Assembly (NCBI GenBank): GCA_945873505.1
Contig: CAMCDQ010000006.1
Coordinates: 1 to 64,000, forward strand
Source: Chitinophaga pinensis
GTDB lineage: Bacteria > Bacteroidota > Bacteroidia > Flavobacteriales > Flavobacteriaceae
Direction of reading: 5' to 3'
Length of the DNA stretch: 64,000 bases
Below the pieces are notes generated by a model that did not search any database, was not told the origin of the DNA, and worked only from the letters and a program-made list of their open reading frames with translations. Both the position numbers and the translations under genes were made by a program. Position 1 is the first letter of the stretch. Each line of letters starts with the position of its first letter. Shown one piece after another: positions 43,541 to 51,997 of this stretch.

Positions 43541-44218
43541 CTACTCCATTTTCTCCAGCGCCTTTTTAACCATTTTTTGGTCGCTTGGAAACCAACCTTG
43601 AAGCATAATTGCCATTCCAAAAAGTATCAATAAAATGCTTATTAATTTTTTGATATTCAAAATGTTTTTTGGGGTCATTTTGTGTTTTAATTGTTTGGCT
43701 AATAGTATTTTACCCATATCTACAAACAAATACGTCAAAATTACAGAAGTGAAAAAAGTAAGCATTCTTCCCGTTTCTAATTCTAGTTTTGGCCCAACGG
43801 TAATTAGTATTAAAAACCAAAAAAGAAGCACGCCAACATTGATAAAATTCAATAAAAATCCTTTGATAAAAATCGCACGATAATTCTTTTTTTGGAATAC
43901 AATTTCAACATCGTCTTCATTTACTTTTGAGGTAATTTTTCGAAGTTTTATAAATGAAATCAAACCATAAGTTAGCATTAAAATTCCTCCAAAAATAAAA
44001 ATTGCAGGGTCGTTCTTCAAACTTTGAATCAGTCTGTAACTACTGAAATAAGCAATTAAAATAAAAAATATATCAGCTAAAACCACACCTAAATCAAATA
44101 CCAAAGCAGCTCTAAATCCTTTAACCGCACTTGTTTCAAGCAACACAAAGAAAACGGGACCAATAAGAAAACTTAAAAAAATTCCGAGTGGAATTGCTGT
44201 TAAAATGTCTTGAATCAT
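43541..44218 (-). CDS. LysE family translocator
   Basis: A 225-residue inner-membrane protein with about six hydrophobic segments. The N-terminal PLGIFLSFLIGPVFFVLLETS and the following GFRAALVFDLGVVLADIFF are typical of the LysE/RhtB exporters of amino acids and small metabolites. Substrate unknown. It follows the GIN-domain gene by 41 bp on the same strand. Confidence 0.88.
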   Translation of the reverse strand: MIQDILTAIPLGIFLSFLIGPVFFVLLETSAVKGFRAALVFDLGVVLADIFFILIAYFSSYRLIQSLKNDPAIFIFGGILMLTYGLISFIKLRKITSKVNEDDVEIVFQKKNYRAIFIKGFLLNFINVGVLLFWFLILITVGPKLELETGRMLTFFTSVILTYLFVDMGKILLAKQLKHKMTPKNILNIKKLISILLILFGMAIMLQGWFPSDQKMVKKALEKME

Positions 44219-44259
44219 TAATGAAAATTTGAATCGAATTACTACAAATATAAAAAATA

Positions 44260-44940
44260 TTATCTAATGCTTTGATTGATTGAGCCGCCTAAAACCGTTT
44301 TTTGATTAATTTGTTTCGGCTTACCGAAAATGGTAATTGTTCCGCCAGCTCTAACTTTTGCGTCCACCAATTCCGAGGCACGAACATCGGCAGTTCCGCC
44401 AGCGTTAATACTGACATTTGTTTGCTCGGTTTGAAAGTCTTTTGCGTTTAAAACTCCACCTGATGAAATAACAATATCTTGGTTTTTAGCCGTTCCTTCT
44501 AAATTAATTATTCCTCCCGAAGCGGCACGAATACTCAGTTTTAGAACGTCTAATTTTAGTTTAATTTCGGCTCCTTCTTTTGAATTTAATGAAAATGAAA
44601 TTTGATTTATCGCTTTTTCACTTGAAACATAAGAACCTTCACAAGCGTCTAAGCTTTGAATATTTTTATAATACAATAACGCCGTAATATCCTCGCCAGA
44701 CAGAAATTTACCAATCGGCATTCTTACTTTTAATTCTCCATTATTATTAATAATTTCAACTTCTGAACTGTTTTTTCCCGATAATTCAATTTTACTTTCT
44801 TCTGATGGAATCAGCTGAAGTGAAATTTTATCAAACACCTTTACAGCATCAAAATCACCTAAATTTTTAGTGGTGGTTTCTTGTGAAAAAACAATTTGAG
44901 CAAGCAATAAAAATATAAATAGTTTACAATATTTCATCAT
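44260..44940 (-). CDS. Secreted GIN-domain (DUF2807) protein
   Basis: A 226-residue protein with a signal peptide (KLFIFLLLAQIVFSQ) and a beta-helical DUF2807 (head GIN) domain spanning most of the mature part. It starts FDAVKVFDKISLQLIPSEESKIELSG, and repeated GG turns (SGGV, AGGT) mark the later rungs. Function unknown; abundant in Bacteroidota envelopes. Its first 17 bp overlap the end of rnr, so translation is coupled. Two adjacent ATGs make the start uncertain by one codon. Confidence 0.85.
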   Translation of the reverse strand: MMKYCKLFIFLLLAQIVFSQETTTKNLGDFDAVKVFDKISLQLIPSEESKIELSGKNSSEVEIINNNGELKVRMPIGKFLSGEDITALLYYKNIQSLDACEGSYVSSEKAINQISFSLNSKEGAEIKLKLDVLKLSIRAASGGIINLEGTAKNQDIVISSGGVLNAKDFQTEQTNVSINAGGTADVRASELVDAKVRAGGTITIFGKPKQINQKTVLGGSINQSIR

Positions 44941-47113
44941 TATTTTGTCTTAAAAAATAGAAATCCAACTGTTTTTTCACTAAATCGGCAGTTTTTACTT
45001 TTACATAAATTTCATCACCAAGTTGCAATACGTTTTTAGTACTTTGACCAACAAGTGCATATTGTTTTTCGTCAAAAACATAATAATCGTCTTTTATTTC
45101 CCGGGTTCTTACCATTCCTTCGCATTTATTTTCTATAATTTCTACGAAAATTCCGAATTCTGTGACACCAGATATAACTCCTAAAAACTCTTGATCTTTA
45201 TGGTCTTGCATATATTTTACTTGCATATATTTGATGGAATCTCGTTCTGCCTTTGTTGCTAAACCTTCCATTTGGGAACAATGAATAGATTTTGATTCAT
45301 ATAATTCTATATCTGCAGATTTTCCTCCATCTAAATAAAATTGCAATAATCTATGAACCATTACATCGGGATAACGACGAATTGGTGAAGTAAAATGGGA
45401 ATAATATTCAAAAGCCAAACCGTAATGTCCAATATTATCTGTCGAATATTTGGCTTTACTCATCGAACGAATTGCTAAAGTATCAATTAAATTTTGTTCT
45501 TTTTTACCATTAACTTCTTTCATTAAATTATTAAGAGCTTGGGCTACCGAACCTGAGTTGAAATCAACTTCATAACCAAATTTTTTGATTAGTTCTTGCA
45601 TCGCTAAAAGTTTATCTTCATTTGGTTCGTCGTGAATTCTGTAAACAAATGTCTTTTTTTGACGTCCAATGAATTCTGAAACTTTTTTATTTGCCAAAAG
45701 CATAAATTCTTCTATCAAATGATTAGAATCTCGAGAAGTTTTAAAATAAACACCTTCAGGATTTCCAGTTTCAGAAAGGTTGAATTTTACTTCTACTTTA
45801 TCAAAAGAAATCGCTCCATTATTCATTCTATTTTCACGCATAATTTTTGCTAATTCATCTAATTTTAATATAGCAAAAACAATTTCGTCAGAGACTTTAT
45901 ATGCACTTCCTGTGATTGAAGTTTCAATAGGAATAGTATTTTCTTTAGTTTCAATGATGTGTTGCGCTTCTTCATACGCAAACCGTTGATTAGAATTTAT
46001 CACTGTTCTACCAAACCAACTATTTTTAATATTTGCCTTTTTATCTAATTCAAAAATAGCGGAAAAAGTATATTTTTCTTCGTTTGGACGTAAAGAACAG
46101 GCAAAATTTGACAAAACTTCAGGTAACATCGGCACCACTCTATCTACTAAATATACAGATGTTGCTCGATTATAAGCTTCATTATCTAGAATTGTTCCTT
46201 CTTGTAAATAATGGGAAACATCCGCAATATGAATTCCAATTTCGTAATTTCCATTTTCTAATATTTTAAATGATAACGCATCATCAAAATCTTTTGCATC
46301 TTTTGGATCAATTGTAAAGGTCAATGTATCACGCATGTCTCGTCGCTTTGCAATTTCACTTTCGTGAATTGAAGTATCTATATTTTGAGCAAAAACTTCT
46401 ACTTCTAATGGAAATTCTGCAGGTAAACCATATTCTGCTAAAATAGCGTGAATTTCGGTATTGTGTTCGCCTGGTTTCCCTAAAACTTTTATTACAGATC
46501 CAAACGGACTGTCGGCTCTTGTTGGCCAATCTTCAATATGAACCAATACTACATCTCCATTTTCGGCATCTCCTAATTTATCTTTTGAAATAAAAATATC
46601 AGTGTACATTTTTGGATTTGCAGTCGATACAAAGGCAAAATTATTTTGAATATCAATTACTCCTACGAAATCAGTTTTCTTTCTTTCTATAACTTCAATA
46701 ACTTCTCCTTCGGCACGTTTTCCTTGTCGTCTGTTATATACATATACTTTTACAGTGTCGCCATCTAAAGCGTGATTTAAATTATTGGTTGGAATAAATA
46801 CATCTTCTGTAAATTCTGGACAAACAAAATAGGCGGTTTTTCTGCCAGTCATATCTATCTGACCTTCGTAATAATCTTTACTTGTTTCTACAACTAAATA
46901 TTGTCCAGGTTCAATCTCGTCTATTTTTTTTTGAGCTACAAGAATCTTTAAATCTTTAATAATTTGATTTCTACTTTGTGTATCATCTAATTCTAATTTA
47001 ATTCCTATTTGCTTATAATTGAATGCTTTATTGGCATTTTGTGCTAATATTTTTACTATTTTATCTGTTAAATCAGCTTGTTTTTTGACTGGTTTTCTTA
47101 GTCTTTTACTCAT
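44924..47113 (-). CDS. rnr: Ribonuclease R
   Basis: A 729-residue 3'-5' exoribonuclease that degrades structured RNA. It has a basic helix-turn-helix N-terminus (1-75), cold-shock-type OB domains (about 80-240), the RNB catalytic domain with the acidic set in TIDPKDAKDFDDALS, and a C-terminal S1 domain (about 635-715, with GVISGVTEFGIFVEI). Length and order match RNase R rather than RNase II. It lies first in a rnr-GIN-LysE run. Confidence 0.96.
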   Translation of the reverse strand: MSKRLRKPVKKQADLTDKIVKILAQNANKAFNYKQIGIKLELDDTQSRNQIIKDLKILVAQKKIDEIEPGQYLVVETSKDYYEGQIDMTGRKTAYFVCPEFTEDVFIPTNNLNHALDGDTVKVYVYNRRQGKRAEGEVIEVIERKKTDFVGVIDIQNNFAFVSTANPKMYTDIFISKDKLGDAENGDVVLVHIEDWPTRADSPFGSVIKVLGKPGEHNTEIHAILAEYGLPAEFPLEVEVFAQNIDTSIHESEIAKRRDMRDTLTFTIDPKDAKDFDDALSFKILENGNYEIGIHIADVSHYLQEGTILDNEAYNRATSVYLVDRVVPMLPEVLSNFACSLRPNEEKYTFSAIFELDKKANIKNSWFGRTVINSNQRFAYEEAQHIIETKENTIPIETSITGSAYKVSDEIVFAILKLDELAKIMRENRMNNGAISFDKVEVKFNLSETGNPEGVYFKTSRDSNHLIEEFMLLANKKVSEFIGRQKKTFVYRIHDEPNEDKLLAMQELIKKFGYEVDFNSGSVAQALNNLMKEVNGKKEQNLIDTLAIRSMSKAKYSTDNIGHYGLAFEYYSHFTSPIRRYPDVMVHRLLQFYLDGGKSADIELYESKSIHCSQMEGLATKAERDSIKYMQVKYMQDHKDQEFLGVISGVTEFGIFVEIIENKCEGMVRTREIKDDYYVFDEKQYALVGQSTKNVLQLGDEIYVKVKTADLVKKQLDFYFLRQNNDEIL

Positions 47114-47256
47114 AATTATTTTCTTAAAAGTTGAAATTTACAAAATAGTTAGCAGTTGTTTGTTGATAAGCTGGAGTTTTAAAGAAAATATAACTTTTAA
47201 AAACTAAATTATCTTACCAATACTATTCGTAGTACCTTTATAAAAAATAAATAAAA

Positions 47257-47490
47257 ATGGAAAAATTTGTAACTATTGCAATTTTTAATTTTCCACACGA
47301 AATTATCATATTAAAATCAATTTTACAAAATGAAAGAATTGCATTTTTCTTTCTCAATGAAACGCTGGTTTCTGTTAATCCTTTAGCAAGTTACGCTTAC
47401 GGTGGAATTGAGTTAAAAATTCATCCCAACGATTTTAAAACTGTACAAAATATTTTAGATAAATTGAATAATAATTTAAATATCGTTTAA
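47257..47490 (+). CDS. DUF2007 family small protein
   Basis: A 77-residue protein matching the DUF2007 pattern: a short beta-alpha-beta protein starting FVTIAIFNFPHEIIILKSIL, then NETLVSVNPLASYAYGGIELKIH. The family is described as putative signal transducing, with little evidence. It is divergent from rnr and precedes the very AT-rich gap. Both flanking spacers carry TTATNAACA 9-mers. Confidence 0.75.
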   Translation: MEKFVTIAIFNFPHEIIILKSILQNERIAFFFLNETLVSVNPLASYAYGGIELKIHPNDFKTVQNILDKLNNNLNIV

Positions 47491-48133
47491 ATAATTTTTA
47501 ATATTTTAATTTCTAAAATGTTATCAACATATATAAAATACAACAAAAATAAAATTAAATTTAAAATTATTTTTTAATGGTTATTATAGCGTGTTAATAG
47601 CTACAATAAAATTATTTTTTTAAGTGTAGTTTTTAAGTTATATTTATTTACAAGAAGTTATAAACATACTTATTTTTATCTAATGGGTTCTAAAATAAGC
47701 TTTTCTAAATTTTTATTAACAACAGTTAATAATCTTTTTATTGTACTTTTTGTAAATAAGTTTAAAATCAAAAATTGTTAATAAAACATAATTTTATAGT
47801 AATAACTTTTCTAAAAATTCATCAAACTAAATTAGTTTTATTCAACTCAATTTTTAATTACGAATTAATACAATACAACCTTAAAATAGTTGTAAAATTC
47901 TATATAAAGTTATAAACATAAATTGTTAAATTAAGATTAACTGATTATCAAATAGTTAGTAATTGTTATTAACATTACATTAATTTAACAATTACATTAC
48001 ATTAAAGCCAATCAATAAATAGCAACTAATTGATTTTCAAGTTGTTTATAATTTATGTAAATAAAAAAAATAGTAATGTAATTCTCACTATTCTTTTGGT
48101 AAATTTGTATCGAAATCACAATATTTTATATCT
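47491..48133. other. AT-rich non-coding gap with repeated TTATNAACA; candidate oriC
   Basis: This 643-bp gap has no gene and is extremely AT-rich (about 10-20 percent GC in the lines I counted). TTATNAACA occurs at 47521, 47658, 47713, 47910 and 47966 on the plus strand and at 47776 and 48043 on the minus strand. An eighth copy is at 47161-47169 (minus strand), in the rnr/DUF2007 spacer. The 9-mer differs at one base from the DnaA box TTATNCACA. Several 20-40 bp stretches are nearly pure A/T, as expected of an unwinding element. Origin function is inferred. Confidence 0.5.
48100..48107 (+). promoter_or_regulatory. -7 element TAAATTTG for rpiB
   Basis: Perfect TAnnTTTG, 26 nt before the rpiB ATG; no TTG at -33. 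Confidence 0.45.
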
Positions 48134-48562
48134 ATGAAAATTTCTATTGGAAACGACCACGCTGGACCAGAATATAAAAAAGTAATTGTTGAAATGCTCA
48201 AGGCAAATGGTTTTGAGGTTACCAATTACGGAACTGATTCAGCAGACAGTGTTGATTATCCCGATTTTGCACATCCCGTTGCATTAGATGTTCAATCTAA
48301 AAAAGCAGATTTTGGAATTATTATTTGTGGAAGCGGGAATGGAATTGCAATGTCCGCCAATAAACATCAAGGAATTCGCGCCGCTTTGTGTTGGACCAAA
48401 GAAATTGCGTTTTTAGCACGACAACATAATGACGCTAATATTATTAGCATTCCTGCTAGATTTACTTCAATTCCGCAAGCTGTAGAAATAGTGCAAACCT
48501 TTCTTAATACCGATTTTGAAGGCGGAAGACACCAAAACAGAGTGGATAAAATTAGCTGTTAA
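48134..48562 (+). CDS. rpiB: Ribose-5-phosphate isomerase B
   Basis: A 142-residue RpiB/LacAB-type isomerase interconverting ribose-5-P and ribulose-5-P. The active-site cysteine is C65 in CGSGNGIAMSANK, with GNDHAG at 6-11 and ARQHNDANI as the phosphate/ring-opening region. Length normal. It faces tatA tail to tail across a shared terminator. Confidence 0.96.
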   Translation: MKISIGNDHAGPEYKKVIVEMLKANGFEVTNYGTDSADSVDYPDFAHPVALDVQSKKADFGIIICGSGNGIAMSANKHQGIRAALCWTKEIAFLARQHNDANIISIPARFTSIPQAVEIVQTFLNTDFEGGRHQNRVDKISC

Positions 48563-48583
48563 TCTTTCTTATAATTTAAATTA

Positions 48584-48616
48584 AAAAAGACTTTCCATAA
48601 TTTGAAAAGTCTTTTT
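48584..48616. terminator. Bidirectional terminator between rpiB and tatA
   Basis: AAAAAGACTTT (48584-48594) pairs with AAAGTCTTTTT (48606-48616) around an 11-nt loop. It ends 2 bp before the tatA stop. Confidence 0.85.
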
Positions 48617-48617
48617 A

Positions 48618-48788
48618 TTATTTTTTTTCTTCTTCTTTTTTATCAGCTGGTTGTTCTTTAGCTGCATTTTTGAATTCTTTAATTCCCGTTCCTAATCCTT
48701 TCATTAATTCTGGAATTTTTTTACCTCCAAACATTAACAAAATTACTGCAACGATTAAAATTATCTCGGTTGGTCCTAATCTTCCCAT
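48618..48788 (-). CDS. tatA: Twin-arginine translocase subunit TatA
   Basis: A 56-residue protein read on the minus strand from ATG at 48788 to TAA at 48620-48618. The sequence starts [20 protein letters not shown] (one membrane helix), then the hinge [13 protein letters not shown] and an amphipathic helix ([13 protein letters not shown]), ending in a Lys/Glu tail. This is the canonical TatA/E pattern, at the short end of the family's length. It forms the Tat pore with TatC, which is not in the window. Confidence 0.93.
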   Translation of the reverse strand: MGRLGPTEIILIVAVILLMFGGKKIPELMKGLGTGIKEFKNAAKEQPADKKEEEKK

Positions 48789-48973
48789 AACACACTATTT
48801 TATGCTTTCGCAAATTTATAATAAATCCTTCTACAAAGATAATTAGAAAAATTGGTATTTCATTTCACTCATTAATAAATATTTATGATTTGGTGTGCAA
48901 CGTATAAATTTTAATTATTTTGAAATTTAACAGTATCATAAATAAGCAAAGCCCGAGATGCGACTTTTATCAT

Positions 48974-48981
48974 TATATTTG
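48974..48981 (+). promoter_or_regulatory. -7 element TATATTTG for the 49002 gene
   Basis: Perfect TAnnTTTG, 20 nt before ATG 49002. The longer GTG-start frame at 48981 would begin on the box itself, supporting the ATG. Confidence 0.45.
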
Positions 48982-49001
48982 TGGATAATAATCGAAAAAC
49001 A

Positions 49002-49502
49002 ATGCCTGAAAAATCTCAAAAAAGACAAATTTTAAAGAGGAAATTATTTACAAAAAACCGATTGGTTGTTTTGAATGAAGATACTTTTGAAGAAATTTTT
49101 TCGCTGCGATTAACATTAATGAATGTTTTTGTTGTGGCTTCAATCAGCACAATTTTAATTATTATTTTCACTACTTATATTATTGCTTTTACTCCCTTAC
49201 GGGAATATATTCCAGGCTATGCATCAACAAAATTGCGACAAGAAGCAACTGAATTGGCTTTAAAATCGGATTCATTGGCATTGGCATTAAAGAAAAATGA
49301 CACTTATTTGAAATCGGTTGTTAAGGTTTTAAATGGCGATTTGGAATATGAAAAAATCAATAAAGATTCGATTATGTCTTCCGACAATGTAAGTAAAACA
49401 ATTGAAAATGATGCGCCTTCAAAAGCAGAATTGCAATTAAGAGAACAGGTCTTACAAGAAGAAAAAATGCTTTCAAAAGGAAAGAAAAAGTCAAATAAAT
49501 AG
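49002..49502 (+). CDS. Single-pass membrane protein resembling the anchor of M23 peptidases
   Basis: A 166-residue protein with a basic N-terminus, the block RLVVLNEDTFEEIFSLRLT, one membrane helix (about 45-65), the block FTPLREYIPGYAS and a coiled C-terminal half. I recognise the first 100 residues from the N-terminal anchor of Bacteroidota M23 (LytM) metallopeptidases, but no peptidase domain follows and no catalytic H/D residues are visible. It may be a peptidase-less partner or regulator. GH3 follows 8 bp downstream, so they probably form an operon. Confidence 0.65.
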   Translation: MPEKSQKRQILKRKLFTKNRLVVLNEDTFEEIFSLRLTLMNVFVVASISTILIIIFTTYIIAFTPLREYIPGYASTKLRQEATELALKSDSLALALKKNDTYLKSVVKVLNGDLEYEKINKDSIMSSDNVSKTIENDAPSKAELQLREQVLQEEKMLSKGKKKSNK

Positions 49503-49510
49503 ATAGAAAA

Positions 49511-51001
49511 ATGTCTTTAAAATCTTTCTTAGCTAAAAAATTTGCGAAAAGTATTTATAGAAAAACTCAAATTTGGGCGAATAATCCCATACAAACCCAG
49601 CAAAATGTTTTTAATAAGTTGATTCGTCAAGCGAAAAACACGCAATTTGGCATTGATCACCATTTTGATTCCATAAAAACATTCGATGATTTCTCTAAAA
49701 ATATTCCCATTCGAGACTATGAAGATTTAAAAATATATGTTGATAAAGTCGTTCAAGGCGAAGAAAATGTTCTTTGGAAAGGGAAGCCATTGTATTTTGC
49801 AAAAACATCGGGAACAACTTCTGGTGCAAAATATATTCCATTAACCAAGGAATCGATGCCATTTCACATTGAAGCCGCTCGAAATGCAATTCTACATTAT
49901 ATTCACGAAACAGGTAACTCCGATTTTGTAAACGGAAAAATGATATTTCTGCAAGGAAGCCCTATTTTAGAAGAAAAAAATGGCATTCAATTGGGAAGAT
50001 TATCAGGAATTGTAGCGCATTTTGTGCCGAAATACTTGCAAAAAAACAGAATGCCCACTTTTGAAACCAATTGCATTGAAGATTGGGAAACCAAAGTTGA
50101 CGCCATTGTTGAAGAAACGTTCCGTGAAGATATGACAGTAATTTCAGGGATTCCATCTTGGGTCCAAATGTATTTTGAAAAATTGCATCAAAAAGCGGAA
50201 AAACCTGTTGGCGAACTCTTTAAAAACTTCAATTTATTCATTTATGGGGGTGTGAATTTTGAACCATATCGCGCTAAATTTGAAAATTTAATAGGAAGAA
50301 AAGTTGATTCTATTGAATTATTTCCCGCTTCGGAAGGATTTTTCGCGTATCAAGATTCGCAGAAAGAGAAAGGAATGTTGTTGCTTTTGAATGCAGGAAT
50401 TTTCTACGAATTTATAAAATCAGATGCGTTTTATACCGAAAATCCCAAACGATATACGATTGGAGAAGTCGAATTAAATGTAAATTATGTTTTGATAATT
50501 TCAACAAATGCCGGACTTTGGGGATATAATATTGGCGATACCGTTCAATTTACCTCTTTAAAACCCTATCGCGTGATTGTTTCTGGGCGCATCAAACATT
50601 ATATTTCTGCTTTTGGGGAACATGTAATCGGAAAAGAAGTGGAATATGCGATGAAAGAAGCAATGGAAAACACATCAATTCAAATAAATGAATTTTCTGT
50701 TGCGCCTCAAATCACGCCACTTGATGGTTTGCCGTACCACGAATGGTTCATAGAATTTGAAAACGAACCAGAAAACATAGTTGCATTTGCGGAAGCAATA
50801 GACAGCGCAATGAGAACCCAAAATTCGTATTATGACGATTTGATTACGGGGAAAGTTTTACGAAAATTAGTCATTACAAAAGTGGCGAAAAATGGTTTCC
50901 AGGAGTATATGAAATCGATTGGGAAATTAGGCGGACAAAACAAAATTCCAAGATTGAGTAACGATAGGACGATTGCGGATTTTTTTAGTAGCACTAAATA
51001 A
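49511..51001 (+). CDS. GH3 family adenylate-forming protein
   Basis: A 496-residue member of the GH3 family (named for plant auxin-responsive acyl-amido synthetases). The ATP motif is in YFAKTSGTTSGAKYIPLT (about 96-113), and the later FPASEGFFAYQD and WGYNIGDTVQFTS are the usual acceptor/nucleotide regions. Bacterial GH3 proteins are thought to conjugate a carboxylate with an amine or amino acid via an acyl-adenylate; the substrate here is unknown. The coupled upstream anchor protein suggests work near the membrane. Confidence 0.88.
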   Translation: MSLKSFLAKKFAKSIYRKTQIWANNPIQTQQNVFNKLIRQAKNTQFGIDHHFDSIKTFDDFSKNIPIRDYEDLKIYVDKVVQGEENVLWKGKPLYFAKTSGTTSGAKYIPLTKESMPFHIEAARNAILHYIHETGNSDFVNGKMIFLQGSPILEEKNGIQLGRLSGIVAHFVPKYLQKNRMPTFETNCIEDWETKVDAIVEETFREDMTVISGIPSWVQMYFEKLHQKAEKPVGELFKNFNLFIYGGVNFEPYRAKFENLIGRKVDSIELFPASEGFFAYQDSQKEKGMLLLLNAGIFYEFIKSDAFYTENPKRYTIGEVELNVNYVLIISTNAGLWGYNIGDTVQFTSLKPYRVIVSGRIKHYISAFGEHVIGKEVEYAMKEAMENTSIQINEFSVAPQITPLDGLPYHEWFIEFENEPENIVAFAEAIDSAMRTQNSYYDDLITGKVLRKLVITKVAKNGFQEYMKSIGKLGGQNKIPRLSNDRTIADFFSSTK

Positions 51002-51009
51002 TTGTTTTG

Positions 51010-51034
51010 TCATTCTGAATTTATTTCAGAATCT
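51010..51034. repeat. Short hairpin repeat, copy 2
   Basis: ATTCTGAA (51012-51019) pairs with TTCAGAAT (51025-51032) around a 5-nt loop. Related to the copy at 24567. Confidence 0.6.
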
Positions 51035-51087
51035 AAAAGGGAAGCTGAAACAAGTTCGGCTTGACAAATTTAATATCATATTATTTT

Positions 51088-51954
51088 ATGAATAAGTTTT
51101 CTTTTTTTTTATTGATGTCCTTTTCCTTTTTTGCACAAACTAAAGGCGTTGTTGTTGACGAATCCGGTAAGCCAATTCCGTATGTGAATATTTGGGTTGA
51201 AAACGAGAATATTGGAACTATTTCTGAGGAAAATGGGGATTTTTCGATTACTGCTTCCGCAAATAAAAATCTGATATTTTCTATTTTAGGATTTGAAAAA
51301 AGAATAATAAAAGCATCGGAAGTTTCAAATGTAAAATTAAAAGCGATTTCATTCCAATTAGACGAAGTGGTAATTGCAAGACGATTTGAAACCAAAAAAA
51401 TTGAAATCGGACAAATAAGCAATTCGCCTTTTGAAGCATTTGATAACGGACCACGAATTGACGTGAAATTTTTCCCTTATGAAGCTTCTTATAAAAAAAC
51501 CAAATATATTAAGAAAGTTAGCATTTTAACAGATAGTCGAATTGACAACGCGACGGTTAAAATACATTTTTATAAAGTGGGCTCTAACGGTTTTCCAAGT
51601 GATGAACTTCTTACAAAAGATTTCATTGTAACCCTTCAAAAAGGGGTTGTTAGAAACGGATTTGATTTGACAGATTTAAATTTGAAAATGCCAAAAACAG
51701 GGATTTTTATTGGGTTTGAAAAGTTAATAATAGCGAAAAACAAACTTGAAAAAACCATCGTAAATTCAAATACTGGAAAAACAACAATTCAAATATTATA
51801 TTATCCATTTGTGCTTTATAATTATGTAGAAAGGGATTTTTTATACACTTTTTCAGTTGGAAAATGGAGTCGTCAAATGAATGAAAAAACAATAGGTTCT
51901 TCAGATAAAATTAAAATGTATGAACCGGCGATAAATTTGGTTTTAACCAACTAA
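51088..51954 (+). CDS. Secreted protein with carboxypeptidase-like regulatory domain
   Basis: A 288-residue protein. The signal peptide MNKFSFFLLMSFSFFAQ is followed by a CarboxypepD_reg-like beta-sandwich (about 18-95, GVVVDESGKPIPYVNIWV), as found at the N-terminus of TonB receptors but here without plug or barrel. The remaining about 190 residues are beta-rich and do not match a family I know. The start at ATG 51088 is chosen over TTG 51061 because of the signal peptide. Probably periplasmic or surface exposed. Confidence 0.75.
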   Translation: MNKFSFFLLMSFSFFAQTKGVVVDESGKPIPYVNIWVENENIGTISEENGDFSITASANKNLIFSILGFEKRIIKASEVSNVKLKAISFQLDEVVIARRFETKKIEIGQISNSPFEAFDNGPRIDVKFFPYEASYKKTKYIKKVSILTDSRIDNATVKIHFYKVGSNGFPSDELLTKDFIVTLQKGVVRNGFDLTDLNLKMPKTGIFIGFEKLIIAKNKLEKTIVNSNTGKTTIQILYYPFVLYNYVERDFLYTFSVGKWSRQMNEKTIGSSDKIKMYEPAINLVLTN

Positions 51955-51967
51955 AATATAAAAACAG

Positions 51968-51975
51968 TACATTTG
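51968..51975 (+). promoter_or_regulatory. -7 element TACATTTG for the 51998 gene
   Basis: Perfect TAnnTTTG, 22 nt before the ATG. No TTG at -33. Confidence 0.45.
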
Positions 51976-51997
51976 TGGGGTATAAAGTAAAAACCAA

